Positions 38,301-47,813 are shown, counted from the stretch's first letter. The stretch is 64,000 bases of DNA from Acinetobacter haemolyticus CIP 64.3 = MTCC 9819 (GCF_000369065.1 NZ_KB849812.1:476871-540870), one strand, 5' to 3'. Notes: a model not told the origin generated them from the letters alone. Numbers and translations: made by a program.

Positions 38301-38448
38301 GCACCACCATCACTTTAAATGTGAATGGAGGATCTTCACTTTGAGAGAGTTTCGAATAAGACATTATGCCAATAATGCCTAGTACCAACATAAAGTAGAG
38401 CACAATTCCTTTATTGTTGAGTGCCCATTCTGAAAGGTTAAATTTCAT
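35320..38448 (-). CDS. RND efflux pump inner-membrane permease (HAE1-like)
   Basis: 1042 aa, standard length. Twelve membrane segments and two large periplasmic loops are visible. The proton-relay aspartates are in LALGLLVDDAIIAVEMM. The start SEDPPFTFKVMVV is typical of the VexF/TriC-like branch. It is a proton/substrate antiporter, substrate unknown. The adaptor gene ends 2 bp upstream, forming one operon. No outer-membrane channel gene is adjacent, so it must share one such as TolC. Confidence 0.93.
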   Translation of the reverse strand: MKFNLSEWALNNKGIVLYFMLVLGIIGIMSYSKLSQSEDPPFTFKVMVVQTFWPGATAKEVSTLVTDRIEKELMTTGQYDRIMAYSRPGESLVTFVAKDSLPANQIPDVWYNVRKKINDIRAELPNGVQGPFFNDEFGDTFGNIYVLTGQDFDYAVMKEYADRLQLQLQRVKDVSKVNLVGLQDQKIWIELSNTKAVQLGVPVTAIQEAIQKQNDMASAGFFETGTDRIQIRVSGHLHSVDELRKMPLLVGDKTIQLGDVADVYRGFSEPAQPRMRFMGENGIGIAVSMRKGGDIIALGKNLETEFTRLQKSLPLGMKLQKVSDQPVAVKRSIQEFLKVLAEAVIIVLLVSFFSLGFRTGLVVALSIPLVLAMTFAGMSLFDVGLHKISLGALILALGLLVDDAIIAVEMMAIKMEQGYSRLKAAGFAWQTTAFPMLTGTLITAAGFLPIATAQSGTGEYTRSIFQVVTIALVVSWIAAVLFVPYLGEKLLPDFSKQQQKAAWYLRLWARLRKQPAPVVQAHGAHHDPYQTKFYQSFRRAVEICITYRKTVIATTVGIFVLSVMMFKFVPQQFFPPSNRAEILVDLKLEEGASLTATEQAVQKVEQFLAKQEGIDNYVAYVGTGSPRFYLPLDQQLPQASFAQFVVLASSLDDRDEIRRSLEQQIKQLLPQVRTRVSLLENGPPVGYPLQYRVSGEDLATVRQWAQKVARVVGEDPNTTNVHLDWGEPSKIIAIEIDQDRARQMGVSSVDLANFLNASVTGAVMNQYREKRELIEIRLRGDETERAEVASLASLAVPTSKGTTVPLAQIAQIESRFEEGLIWHRNRLPTITVRADIRTQLQPATVVQQLADQMQTLREDLPSGYLLEVGGTVEESARGQSSVNAGMPLFLVVVMTLLMIQLRSMSRATIVLLTAPLGLIGVVAFLLLFNKPFGFVAMLGTIALSGMIMRNSLILIDQIEQDIRAGQAAWDAVIDATMRRFRPIVLTALAAVLAMIPLSRSIFFGPMAVAIMGGLIVATLLTLFFLPALYATWFKVKKATPST

Positions 38449-38450
38449 GT

Positions 38451-39551
38451 TTAACCCCCCGCTTTAAAACGAACTTCGCGATTTTCACGGTCAATTGGAT
38501 GGATTTTTTGTTGATCTCGTAACAAATGTACCCCCCCAACAACAACCCAATCTGTTGCCTTTAAACCAGAAACAACGGGCACACTATCGCGTGCATAAGC
38601 ACCTAAAGTCACAGGAACTTTACGTAATGTTTTATCCGTATTGACCACCCATACATAGGCCTGTTGATCCGTCGCAGTAACACTCGATAAAGGTACACTC
38701 AATACATCATTTTCATTCGATACAAAGAATACGCGAGCACTTTGACCCAACTGGATACTGGACTGACCTTCGAGTAAGGAAACTTTAACAGTGAAAGTAC
38801 GGGATTGATCTGCTGCTGGTGATACTTCACGAACCTTTGCAGCAAAACGAGCATCGGGTTGTGACCATAAAGTTACCCACACAGGTTGTCCAACTTTGAT
38901 TGCACTTACTGCTTGTTCAGGTACACCAAAAACGACCTCACGCTCGCCATCAATCGCCAACTGATATGCTGCTTGTCCCGCAGCCACCACCTGTCCAATC
39001 TCAATTTGACGCTGAGTAATCACCCCTTTCTTATTGGAGATCAGCTGGTTATAACCGGTTTGATTTGCAGAAACTTGATAGTTAGAGCGCGCTTGCTGCA
39101 AATTTGCTTGAGCGGATTCATATTGATTTTTCACGGCATCAAACTGTGAACGGCTCACCGCATTGACAGGTAACAATTGCTGGTATCGTTGGTATTCTTC
39201 TGTAGCAATTTTGGCTGCCGCCTCAGCACTTTGTAATTGTGCCTTCGCTGCATTCATTTGCAATTGAGCATCTTTTACATCAAGTTTAGCCAAGACTTGC
39301 CCAACATTGACACGATCACCCACCTCAACATAACGCTCCGTTACCTGTCCCCCGACACGAAACGCCAAAGCAGTTTGCTGTCTTGCTTGTACATCACCAG
39401 CATAACTTTTTTGATCTGTGTGATTACGACTCGGTTGCGTCACCATGACATAAGGAATTTCCTCGGTTTTAGGAAGCTCTTTTTGGCATGCTGATAAAGT
39501 GACACTGCTGAGTACGAGCAACCCCACAATGACATGATTTAGCAAATTCAT
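38451..39551 (-). CDS. RND efflux periplasmic adaptor (membrane fusion protein)
   Basis: 366 aa. A lipobox-like LSAC suggests a lipoprotein. Lipoyl half-motifs flank a coiled-coil hairpin (AKAQLQSAEAAAKIATEEYQRYQQ; NQYESAQANLQQARSNY), then beta-barrel and membrane-proximal domains. It is first in the operon with the permease and divergent from the TetR gene. Confidence 0.93.
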   Translation of the reverse strand: MNLLNHVIVGLLVLSSVTLSACQKELPKTEEIPYVMVTQPSRNHTDQKSYAGDVQARQQTALAFRVGGQVTERYVEVGDRVNVGQVLAKLDVKDAQLQMNAAKAQLQSAEAAAKIATEEYQRYQQLLPVNAVSRSQFDAVKNQYESAQANLQQARSNYQVSANQTGYNQLISNKKGVITQRQIEIGQVVAAGQAAYQLAIDGEREVVFGVPEQAVSAIKVGQPVWVTLWSQPDARFAAKVREVSPAADQSRTFTVKVSLLEGQSSIQLGQSARVFFVSNENDVLSVPLSSVTATDQQAYVWVVNTDKTLRKVPVTLGAYARDSVPVVSGLKATDWVVVGGVHLLRDQQKIHPIDRENREVRFKAGG

Positions 39552-39622
39552 CTTTTTTCGCTCTTATTCAAATAAATTTTTTAAGGCACAATAAGTCTGT
39601 TGACAGTTACCATCATAAATTG

Positions 39623-39670
39623 TTTAATTTTTAATTAATATACCCATAAGTACATTAATTAAAAATTAAA
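39623..39670. promoter_or_regulatory. 17-bp perfect inverted-repeat operator between RND operon and tetR
   Basis: TTTAATTTTTAATTAAT (39623-39639) and its exact complement (39654-39670) flank a 14-bp centre, ATACCCATAAGTAC. This size and place fit a TetR-family operator controlling both divergent transcripts. It lies 44 bp from the TetR start and 72 bp from the adaptor start. Confidence 0.8.
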
Positions 39671-39713
39671 TCTAGGTTTATGATTTTTGGTTAAATTTAA
39701 AGAGAAAGATAAC

Positions 39714-40337
39714 GTGCAAAATCAAAGTGGTCGTCCCAAAGATTTAGAGAAAAGAGCCAAAATCTTACAGGCTGCAAAAGCTATTTTCTTAAAAATGGGT
39801 TATGACGCTGCCAATATGAATCAAATTGCCAAAGAAGCAGGTGTGACTAAACTGACGGTGTATAACCACTTCCAAGATAAAGCCAATTTGTTTATTTGTG
39901 CGATTGAGGAAACCTGTGAAGAATCAATTTGTGCAAAAGAATTTGTACTCACAGCAGAAACCAATTTTGAACAAGCGCTTTATCTAATGTGTCATCGTGC
40001 CCTCAGTATTATTTATTTACCTGAAGCGATTAAGTTAGACCGCGTCCTATTTGAATTAGCTGCCGAAAATAGTCCATTAACGAAACAATTTTTTGATGCA
40101 TCACACACGCGTATGAGCCATGTGTGGTGTGATTTTTTTGAGCAAGCGATTAGGCTGCAATTTATTCAGGCAGATGATCCACTCAAGCAGACATCACTCA
40201 TTATATCGTTGATGCTAGGGGTACGTCACCACAGCGTTTTACTCGGGCTAGATACGGTTCCTTCAGCCGATGAATTAGATCAGGTGATCCAACAAGCAAT
40301 CGAGATATTTTTGCTTAAATATCAAACTAAAAGTTAG
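39714..40337 (+). CDS. TetR-family repressor of the RND operon
   Basis: 207 aa from GTG 39714, which has the purine-rich AAAGAGAAAGAT upstream; a TTG at 39687 would add nine residues. The HTH is AANMNQIAKEAGVTKLTVYNHFQDKANLFI. The C-terminal part fits the TetR_C_7-like ligand domain. It is divergent from the adaptor gene across the inverted repeat at 39623-39670, which is the likely binding site. Confidence 0.9.
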   Translation: MQNQSGRPKDLEKRAKILQAAKAIFLKMGYDAANMNQIAKEAGVTKLTVYNHFQDKANLFICAIEETCEESICAKEFVLTAETNFEQALYLMCHRALSIIYLPEAIKLDRVLFELAAENSPLTKQFFDASHTRMSHVWCDFFEQAIRLQFIQADDPLKQTSLIISLMLGVRHHSVLLGLDTVPSADELDQVIQQAIEIFLLKYQTKS

Positions 40338-40421
40338 AGAATTTTCACATTTTTTTACGTTCTGCTCTTGGATTGTTGCTCAATCACGCTATAGTCAAAT
40401 GAGAACATCAGGAGAAATAGA

Positions 40422-43103
40422 ATGATTCAGCAAATCACTGCTCCATTACGTGAAGATGTCCGCTTATTGGGCAATCTACTCGGTGAGACCCTAAAACAAC
40501 ATGCAGGGCAAGATTTGTTTAATCAAATCGAACAAATTCGCGCATTAGCCAAAGGCGCTCGTGACGGTCAAATCGAAGCAGAAAAGCAATTAGAACAACT
40601 TTTCCTTGGTTTAAAAGATGAAGAAATCTTGCCACTGACGCGTGCATTCTCACATTTTTTAAACTTCGCGAATATTGCCGAGCAGTACCATGTGGTACGC
40701 AATCGTCGTCAGGCTGAGTTTGACGAGCAAGTCCCCAACCCTAACCCTCTCGCCCCACTATTTGAAAAGTTCAAAACACAACAAATCTCGGCACAACAAC
40801 TATTCCAACAAATTTGTGACCTGAATATTGAATTGGTATTGACCGCTCATCCAACGGAGATTAGCCGTCGCACCTTGATTCAAAAATATGATGATATTAC
40901 CGATTGTCTTTCTCGACTGGATCAACAAAAGTTAACACCAAGAGAGCGTCAGCAAGCCATCGCAGTACTCAAGCAGCTTATCAGTTCTGCTTGGCAAACG
41001 GATGAGATTCGACAACACCGTCCAACCCCAGTAGATGAGGCCAAATGGGGCTTTGCAACCATTGAACAATCGTTATGGAATGCAGTGCCTAAATTTATCC
41101 GTGAGCTGAATGAGCTTACTCAGCAACATTGTCAAAAAGCTCTACCACTCGACATCGCCCCAATCCGTTTTGCATCTTGGATGGGTGGAGATCGTGATGG
41201 TAATCCAAATGTCACCCATCAAGTGACTCAAGAGGTGCTGTGGTTATCACGCTGGCAAGCGGCTGATTTATATCTCCGTGATATCGAAAATTTACGCTGG
41301 GAACTCTCCATCCAAAGTTGCTCGCAAGAATTAACCGATGCGCTGGGTTATGTTCATCCTGAGCCTTATCGAGAATATTTGCGTGACACCCGTGAACGTT
41401 TAAAAGCCACCCGAACTTGGTTAGGACAGCGTCTTCAGGGCATTGAAGCGGATGACAGCAATATTATCCGAACCAAGGATGAACTGTTAGCGCCCTTATT
41501 GCTTTGCTACCGCTCACTGATGGACCGTAATCTCGCCGAGATTGCCAATGGACAATTGCTGGATTTTATTTACCGTGTGAACTGCTTTGGTATTGAGCTG
41601 CTAAAACTCGATATTCGCCAAGAATCAGGGCGCCATCGCCAAGCTGTTTCAGCCATTACTGAATATTTAGGCTTAGGTAATTTTGAGTCATGGACAGAAC
41701 AGGCACGGCAAAACTTCTTGATTCAAGAACTTCAAAGTAAACGTCCATTACTTCCAAAATTTTTTAATGAGCCTGAAGGCAGCCTCATTCAGCATCCTGA
41801 TGTATTGGAAGTGTTTGCCACCATGCGTACTTTAGCTGAACAACCAGCAGAGAGCTTAGGTGCCTATATTATCTCCATGGCAGAATATCCAAGCGATGTA
41901 TTGGCAGTTTTATTACTGCAAAAAGAGGCCGGCATTCAACATCCGCTTCGTGTAGTGCCTTTATTTGAAACGTTAAAAGATCTCGATGGCGCAGCCAAAA
42001 CCATGGATACCTTGTTCAATATGCATTGGTACAAACAGCATATTCAAGCTAAACATGAACTCATGATTGGTTATTCGGATTCTGCTAAAGATGCAGGTTT
42101 TATGTCTGCCAACTGGGCACAATATCGTGCACAAGAAGAATTGACTGCAATTGCCAAAAAACATGGCGTACAACTGACCTTATTCCATGGTCGAGGCGGC
42201 TCGATCAGTCGTGGTGGTGCTCCAACCCAACAAGCTTTATTCTCTCAGCCACCGGGGTCGATCTCAGGGGCGATTCGGGTGACTGAACAAGGTGAAATGA
42301 TTCGCTTTAAGTTTGGGTTAGAAGGAATTGCCTTACAAAACTTAGAGATTTATACCGCTGCGACACTTGAAGCGACCTTGCTTCCCCCTCCTGTACCAAA
42401 GCAAGAGTGGCGCGCTTTGATGAATCAAATGACGGATTTATCGGTTCAAGTCTATCGTCAGACCGTACGTGAAAATCCAAACTTTGTGCGTTATCTTCGA
42501 ACCGTTACACCAGAATTAGAGTTGCAAATGTTACCACTCGGTTCTCGTCCAGCGAAACGTAAAGTCAGTGGTGGAATCGAATCACTTCGTGCAATTCCGT
42601 GGGTATTCGCATGGACCCAGATTCGCTTGATGCTTCCCGCTTGGCTCGGTACAGGCACGGCGATTAATCAAGTTCACGAACAACACAAGAAAACCTTGGA
42701 TGAGATGCTGGAGCAGTGGCCTTATTTCCAAACGTTGATTGATATGTTGGAAATGGTGTTGTCCAAATCCGATGCTGATATTGCCTTGTATTACGAATCT
42801 CATCTCACACAGGATCAGGATCTCAAAGTATTGGGCGTAGAACTGCGCCAACGCTTGCAAAATGCGGTGGATACCTTATTGAGACTCAAAGGTGAATCAA
42901 AACTACTGAGCAACAATGAGGTATTGGATCAATCAATGCAGGTGCGCAAGCCTTATTTACTCCCCTTGCATTTACTACAAGCAGAATTGATGAAACGTCG
43001 TCGTGTTTATCTGGCTGAGCATCAGACCGAACATAGCCCTGTTGATCATGCCTTGATGGTGAGCATCGCGGGGATCGCAGCAGGCTTACGCAACACAGGC
43101 TAA
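40422..43103 (+). CDS. ppc: Phosphoenolpyruvate carboxylase
   Basis: 893 aa. It forms oxaloacetate from PEP and bicarbonate. Catalytic motifs are VLTAHPTEISRRT (His), GYSDSAKDAGFMSANW (Lys) and FHGRGGSISRGGAPTQQA (Gly/Arg loop). The C-terminus ends in the conserved ...GLRNTG. AGGAG lies upstream of the ATG. Confidence 0.98.
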   Translation: MIQQITAPLREDVRLLGNLLGETLKQHAGQDLFNQIEQIRALAKGARDGQIEAEKQLEQLFLGLKDEEILPLTRAFSHFLNFANIAEQYHVVRNRRQAEFDEQVPNPNPLAPLFEKFKTQQISAQQLFQQICDLNIELVLTAHPTEISRRTLIQKYDDITDCLSRLDQQKLTPRERQQAIAVLKQLISSAWQTDEIRQHRPTPVDEAKWGFATIEQSLWNAVPKFIRELNELTQQHCQKALPLDIAPIRFASWMGGDRDGNPNVTHQVTQEVLWLSRWQAADLYLRDIENLRWELSIQSCSQELTDALGYVHPEPYREYLRDTRERLKATRTWLGQRLQGIEADDSNIIRTKDELLAPLLLCYRSLMDRNLAEIANGQLLDFIYRVNCFGIELLKLDIRQESGRHRQAVSAITEYLGLGNFESWTEQARQNFLIQELQSKRPLLPKFFNEPEGSLIQHPDVLEVFATMRTLAEQPAESLGAYIISMAEYPSDVLAVLLLQKEAGIQHPLRVVPLFETLKDLDGAAKTMDTLFNMHWYKQHIQAKHELMIGYSDSAKDAGFMSANWAQYRAQEELTAIAKKHGVQLTLFHGRGGSISRGGAPTQQALFSQPPGSISGAIRVTEQGEMIRFKFGLEGIALQNLEIYTAATLEATLLPPPVPKQEWRALMNQMTDLSVQVYRQTVRENPNFVRYLRTVTPELELQMLPLGSRPAKRKVSGGIESLRAIPWVFAWTQIRLMLPAWLGTGTAINQVHEQHKKTLDEMLEQWPYFQTLIDMLEMVLSKSDADIALYYESHLTQDQDLKVLGVELRQRLQNAVDTLLRLKGESKLLSNNEVLDQSMQVRKPYLLPLHLLQAELMKRRRVYLAEHQTEHSPVDHALMVSIAGIAAGLRNTG

Positions 43104-43415
43104 GCCCTTATACACAAGGTTGCCATCAACAGAAATCATCGCTGTTGATGGCAGCATTGGCAAAATATTCCATTTCTATGAAAATTTTTAGAAAAAATTT
43201 AAAAAATTATTTTGAAAATAAGATAGTTAACTTTTCAAGCAATCTAAGCAAAATAAAGAATAAATCCGATAAGTTATTTTGAAACATATTTTACCAAAAG
43301 GTAAAAATATCAAACTTCAAAGCCTCATCTTCCCCATCTCTCCCAGATCAATAGGTTAAAGCGGGTTTTAATAAAGAGTATGATACGCGCTGATATCACA
43401 TCATGAGTCTAATTT
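43104..43415. other. Intergenic region with a hairpin after ppc
   Basis: TGCCATCAACAG (43121-43132) pairs perfectly with CTGTTGATGGCA (43142-43153) around a 9-nt loop, but no T tract follows, so it is either a Rho-assisted or mRNA-stabilising structure. The rest is AT-rich (A runs at 43179-43260). I see no gene or tRNA. Confidence 0.6.
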
Positions 43416-44711
43416 ATGTCCAGTTGGTTTCCAAAATGGCAACCGTATCAGGGAAAGATTGATCATCGCCCTGTTGCGACCAATGAATATTTACCGCCCT
43501 TACAAAGTGCGGTGCTAGGGGTTCAACACGCATTTGCAATGTTCGGAGCAACGGTATTGGCACCGTTACTCATGGGCTTTAGCCCAAATCTGGCCATTCT
43601 GATGTCAGGGATTTGTACCATCCTGTTCTTCTTCATGACAGGTGGACGTGTTCCGAGTTATTTAGGCTCAAGCTTTGCTTTTATTGGTGTAGTCGCAGCT
43701 GCAACAGGACACATCACGGGTTCAGGAGCCAACCCCAATTTATCGGTCGCTTTAGGTGGCATCATTGCATGTGGTGTACTGTATACACTGATTGGTTTTG
43801 CGGTGATGCTGACAGGAACACGCTGGATTGAAAAATTAATGCCACCTGTAGTAACAGGTGCTGTGGTGATGATTATCGGTTTAAATCTCGCACCAATCAC
43901 CATCAAAAGCGTTGCAGGACAACCTTTTGAAATGTGGATGGCATTGATCACGGTCTTGAGTATGGGACTGATTGCTGTCTTTACCAAAGGCCTATTACAG
44001 CGTTTACTCCTGCTCGTCGGTTTATTGGTTGCATATGCAATTTATGCGATTGCCACTAATGTTTTGGGACTCGGCAAAGCCATTGATTTCTCGCAAATCG
44101 CAGCGGCGCCTTGGTTTGGTATTCCAAGTTTTTCACATCCGACCTTTGAGTTGAATGCAATGTTGATCATTGCCCCTGTTGCCTTAATTTTAGTCGCCGA
44201 AAATTTGGGTCACATTAAAGCAGTCGGTGCGATGACTGGAGAAAATCTTACGCCTCATCTGGGTAAAGCTTTCGTCGCGGATGGCGTTGCGACCACCTTA
44301 TCAGGGAGTGTCGGTGCACCAGGTATGACCACCTATGGTGAAAATATTGGGGTCATGGCTGTCACGCGTGTTTATTCCACCATTATTTTTGTCATCGCTG
44401 GTGTATTCGCGATTTTCCTCGGGCTTTCGCCTAAGTTTGGTGCCGTAATCAGTACCATTCCAACTGCCGTATTGACGGGTGCTTCGATCGTGGTATTTGG
44501 TTTGATTACCATTGCTGGGGCTAAAATCTGGATCGAAAATAAAGTTGATTTCTCCAATAATAAAAATCTAATTGTTGCCTCTGTTACCGTGATTCTTGGT
44601 GCAGGAAACTTTGAACTACTGTTCGGTAACTTTAATTTAGGCGGAATTGGTACCGCTACTTTTGCAGCCATTTTATTAAACTTATTGTTTAGCATAAAAG
44701 ATAAAAACTAA
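43416..44711 (+). CDS. Uracil/xanthine permease-family transporter (NCS2)
   Basis: 431 aa. Fourteen hydrophobic segments are expected. Family motifs include LQSAVLGVQHAFAMFGATVLAPLLMG near the N-terminus and LILVAENLGHIKAVGAMTGEN with the conserved Glu. Resembles UraA/RutG-type pyrimidine permeases. Substrate is inferred only from the family. A terminator follows the stop. Confidence 0.88.
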   Translation: MSSWFPKWQPYQGKIDHRPVATNEYLPPLQSAVLGVQHAFAMFGATVLAPLLMGFSPNLAILMSGICTILFFFMTGGRVPSYLGSSFAFIGVVAAATGHITGSGANPNLSVALGGIIACGVLYTLIGFAVMLTGTRWIEKLMPPVVTGAVVMIIGLNLAPITIKSVAGQPFEMWMALITVLSMGLIAVFTKGLLQRLLLLVGLLVAYAIYAIATNVLGLGKAIDFSQIAAAPWFGIPSFSHPTFELNAMLIIAPVALILVAENLGHIKAVGAMTGENLTPHLGKAFVADGVATTLSGSVGAPGMTTYGENIGVMAVTRVYSTIIFVIAGVFAIFLGLSPKFGAVISTIPTAVLTGASIVVFGLITIAGAKIWIENKVDFSNNKNLIVASVTVILGAGNFELLFGNFNLGGIGTATFAAILLNLLFSIKDKN

Positions 44712-44716
44712 ACTTC

Positions 44717-44741
44717 AAGGCAGCGCTAAGCTGCCTTTTTT
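44717..44741 (+). terminator. Intrinsic terminator of the permease gene
   Basis: AAGGCAGC, loop GCTAA, GCTGCCTT and T run. Confidence 0.88.
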
Positions 44742-44814
44742 ATTCATATCATTATCCCGCTATCTTGCATTAATCTAAGGTATGATGAATTTTTAACTTT
44801 TAATACATTCGCTC

Positions 44815-45705
44815 ATGCGTTTTGATTTTTTTGATTTGCAACTGGTTCTTCATATCGTCAGCACAGGGAGTTTGACCAAAGGTGCTGAGCGTTCCGCAAT
44901 CTCGCTACAAGCCGCCAGTGAGCGGATAAAGAAACTGGAACAATATTTTGAAACTCCGTTATTTATTCGGCATGCGACAGGGGTTGAGTTGACTACCGCA
45001 GGACACGCTTTCGTTGAACATGCTCAATGCCTTCTGTCACAAAAAAATCAATTAGAGCAACACATGCAACGTTTTCGGGACATCACACCTCAATCCTTGA
45101 CATTGTGGTGTAATTCTTCGGCACAGAGTGAATATTTACCCACACTTTTGCCACAGTACCTTGTACATCATCCTGAAATCAATCTAGACCTGCATGAAGC
45201 GGAAAGCTCAGAAATTGTTGATGCGCTCACCCAAGGCAGCGCCACATTAGGTCTAGTGTCCAGTTTTTTTGACACCCGACACTTACAAACCAAAGACTTT
45301 GCCAGTGATCCTTTGGTGTTGATTTGTCCGATCTCACATGCTTTAGCACAACATGATCATATCAATCTACTGGATACATTGAACTATAGCTTTATTGGTT
45401 TGATGCCACACCACTCTTTGCAGCAATCGATTGACACCCAAGCTAAATTGTTAGGTTTTGACATCCAATATCGTCTACGACTCCCCAACTTTTCTGCGAT
45501 TGCTGAGGTGGTCACCAAAGGCGTCGGGATTGCCATCATGCCTGCACGTGCTGCACAGCGCTTACATGCAAATTATCATTTTCATTCGGTGCAATTACTC
45601 GGTGCATGGGCAAATCGTAAACTGCTTTTGGCAACACAGGATTTCAAGCAACTTCCATTATGTTATCAACAATTTGCAGATTTTTTATTGCAACATCGCC
45701 CTTAG
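44815..45705 (+). CDS. LysR-family transcriptional regulator
   Basis: 296 aa. HTH region FDLQLVLHIVSTGSLTKGAERSAISLQAASERIKKLEQYF, then a PBP2-like effector domain. It is convergent with the TauE-like gene, whose stop is 7 bp away. Its target is not evident; upstream is the NCS2 permease. Confidence 0.93.
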   Translation: MRFDFFDLQLVLHIVSTGSLTKGAERSAISLQAASERIKKLEQYFETPLFIRHATGVELTTAGHAFVEHAQCLLSQKNQLEQHMQRFRDITPQSLTLWCNSSAQSEYLPTLLPQYLVHHPEINLDLHEAESSEIVDALTQGSATLGLVSSFFDTRHLQTKDFASDPLVLICPISHALAQHDHINLLDTLNYSFIGLMPHHSLQQSIDTQAKLLGFDIQYRLRLPNFSAIAEVVTKGVGIAIMPARAAQRLHANYHFHSVQLLGAWANRKLLLATQDFKQLPLCYQQFADFLLQHRP

Positions 45706-45712
45706 AGATCGC

Positions 45713-46444
45713 TCAATGTAAAAACATATAGCCGCCCAGCGCCACTAAACCCATAAAAAAAATACGGCGAAACTTCTGTTCATCTAACTGATAACGTATT
45801 TTTTTTCCAAACCACATCCCAATCAATGCCGCCAATAACGCTAAAATAGACAATCGATAATCTAAGACTACGCCTGACATCGGGTTATGATGTAAAAAAA
45901 CAGCCAAACAAATCGTAGAAACCGTAAAAGTAAGCCCAAGTGCTTGTACCAACTCATCTCGTTTAAGCTGTAAGGATTGTAAATACGGCACAACAGGAAT
46001 AATGATCACCCCTGTTGCTACTGTCACAGCCCCTCCCAAATACCCAATCACAGGAGATAACCAGCGTTCATGCGCAGTCAATTGTGGAAGTTTATTCACA
46101 CATAAACCATAAAGCCCATAAATCGCCAACATACTGCCTAGAAGTAACTCACTACTTTGACCATGACTTTGATTCAATGTGGGTAGAAAACTCCAAACCG
46201 AACCAATCACGATCCCTAGCAATAAAGACCAAAAACGGCGAATAAACGCCCACACTTGTCCTTCAGCAAAAAGTTGCCAGATATTAGTGACCATAGAAGG
46301 CACGATGAGCAACGCTGCTGCTTGAAATGGACTCATCGCAATGGTGAGCAATCCCATTGAAACCGCGGGTAGACCTAGACCAATCATGCCTTTAATCATG
46401 CCCGCAAAAGCAAAAACCAACACGATAATGGCTAAAAAAGTCAC
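45713..46444 (-). CDS. TauE/SafE-family membrane protein
   Basis: 243 aa. About seven to eight membrane segments; motifs FAGMIKGMIGLGLPAVSMGLL and GYLGGAVTVATGVIIIPVVPYL are the TauE/SafE half repeats. These proteins export sulfite or organosulfonates; the substrate here is unknown. Confidence 0.88.
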   Translation of the reverse strand: MTFLAIIVLVFAFAGMIKGMIGLGLPAVSMGLLTIAMSPFQAAALLIVPSMVTNIWQLFAEGQVWAFIRRFWSLLLGIVIGSVWSFLPTLNQSHGQSSELLLGSMLAIYGLYGLCVNKLPQLTAHERWLSPVIGYLGGAVTVATGVIIIPVVPYLQSLQLKRDELVQALGLTFTVSTICLAVFLHHNPMSGVVLDYRLSILALLAALIGMWFGKKIRYQLDEQKFRRIFFMGLVALGGYMFLH

Positions 46445-46523
46445 TGCTTAACTCCGATCTGTTATCGAAATCATGTTAAGCAAAAACAGAAACTTACCCT
46501 ATTCTTTATTTTGGAAGGAGGCC

Positions 46524-47813
46524 TCAATGAGAGCTTGAGGCCATTTTGTATTTTTCTTCGAGTACATTACTTAAAATACTTTCAATCATCCAAACTCGAT
46601 ACAAACTATTAAACACATAGCTTTGCTCATCTATACGTAGTTCTAAAACAGGAAAATCAGGTTGATGTTTCTGCTGACAAAGTTCATCATTTTGTTTTAA
46701 TAGCAACTCAACATCCTGCTCTGTCAACTCCTTGATACCCAAATGTCGCTGCATGCGTTGGAAGTGTGCTTTGAACGAAAGATCTTTACCTCGCGTCCAA
46801 ACTGCCTCCAAAATTTGATGAATACAATCCACTTGCTCGTCTTTCGGCACACTATAGAATAGCTTCGCCATATCATAGGTGGCTTCTTTGGTTGGACGAC
46901 AAAACGGCGTAAACATCACTTCTGTTCGTTTTGAAACACGCGTCGCCAAGCTCCAGTCAAACCAATCACGCCCTTGATAACTCAATGGATAAATCGTGAG
47001 CTGAATATTGTAATAATCTGCAAGCTCTTCTTTGATATACGCCAATAATAACCAGCTCATTGGATCTTCAAGCGCGATATACAAATCTAATTCAGCATGC
47101 ATGGCCTGAATTTCTGTTAAGGATTCGGTATCGTTAATTAAATGCTCACGCCATTCGATATGATTAATCAGAAAAATAGGTGTTCCCGTTAATAATTTTT
47201 GTTGTTTTAACCGTCGTGTTAAACGCAATAAATCATCAACCGCGTGGTACTTCCGCTCACTCAATTCGAAATAGCTGGCAGCGACAGGAACATCTTTAAA
47301 AATCCGCTCAGGATAATCCTGTGGCTTTTGATGTCGACTCGCCATTGCATATAAAGTACGTAGTTTTCCATATTGCTGTTGCCATAACATATGAAAAACA
47401 TCTTCCAGCAAGTGCAAAAAATTCTGTTCTCTTAACGGTGTATTTCTTAGAATCGTTTCTGCTTGTTGTAATGCTTCTGGACGAGGAATTTCGGGTGTTT
47501 CATCAAAGCCAAAACGATGTTGTTTCGCCAAAATCTTAGCGTCATTTAAACAGTAACGCTGCCAGTCCTGTGGTGACATTCCATTTGGTGGTTCAGCATC
47601 TTGTTTGGAAATGATGACCTTTAATGGCTTCAGCTCATCACTCAAGATCTCATTCAGTTGAGCCAATTGCTGTACAGCTAGATAGCTATAGACATCGTCT
47701 AAACGTAGGTAAATGCTTAAACCCTGCTCCGTAGGTAGTACCGCCTGACGCGAAGGTTTTTGGTAAAACCAACTCGATCGGATGGGATCAAACCAACGAC
47801 GTAACAAAGACAT
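46524..47813 (-). CDS. DsbA-family thioredoxin-like oxidoreductase/isomerase, two-domain
   Basis: 429 aa from ATG 47813, which has AGAGG upstream; a start at 47879 is in frame. Two thioredoxin-like DSBA/HCCA-isomerase-type regions are suggested: SIYLRLDDVYSYLAVQQLAQL near the N-terminus and LDLYIALEDPMSWLLLAYIKEEL in the middle. No CxxC is seen at either site, so a disulfide oxidoreductase role is unlikely. Function is unknown; call is by fold pattern. Confidence 0.65.
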   Translation of the reverse strand: MSLLRRWFDPIRSSWFYQKPSRQAVLPTEQGLSIYLRLDDVYSYLAVQQLAQLNEILSDELKPLKVIISKQDAEPPNGMSPQDWQRYCLNDAKILAKQHRFGFDETPEIPRPEALQQAETILRNTPLREQNFLHLLEDVFHMLWQQQYGKLRTLYAMASRHQKPQDYPERIFKDVPVAASYFELSERKYHAVDDLLRLTRRLKQQKLLTGTPIFLINHIEWREHLINDTESLTEIQAMHAELDLYIALEDPMSWLLLAYIKEELADYYNIQLTIYPLSYQGRDWFDWSLATRVSKRTEVMFTPFCRPTKEATYDMAKLFYSVPKDEQVDCIHQILEAVWTRGKDLSFKAHFQRMQRHLGIKELTEQDVELLLKQNDELCQQKHQPDFPVLELRIDEQSYVFNSLYRVWMIESILSNVLEEKYKMASSSH

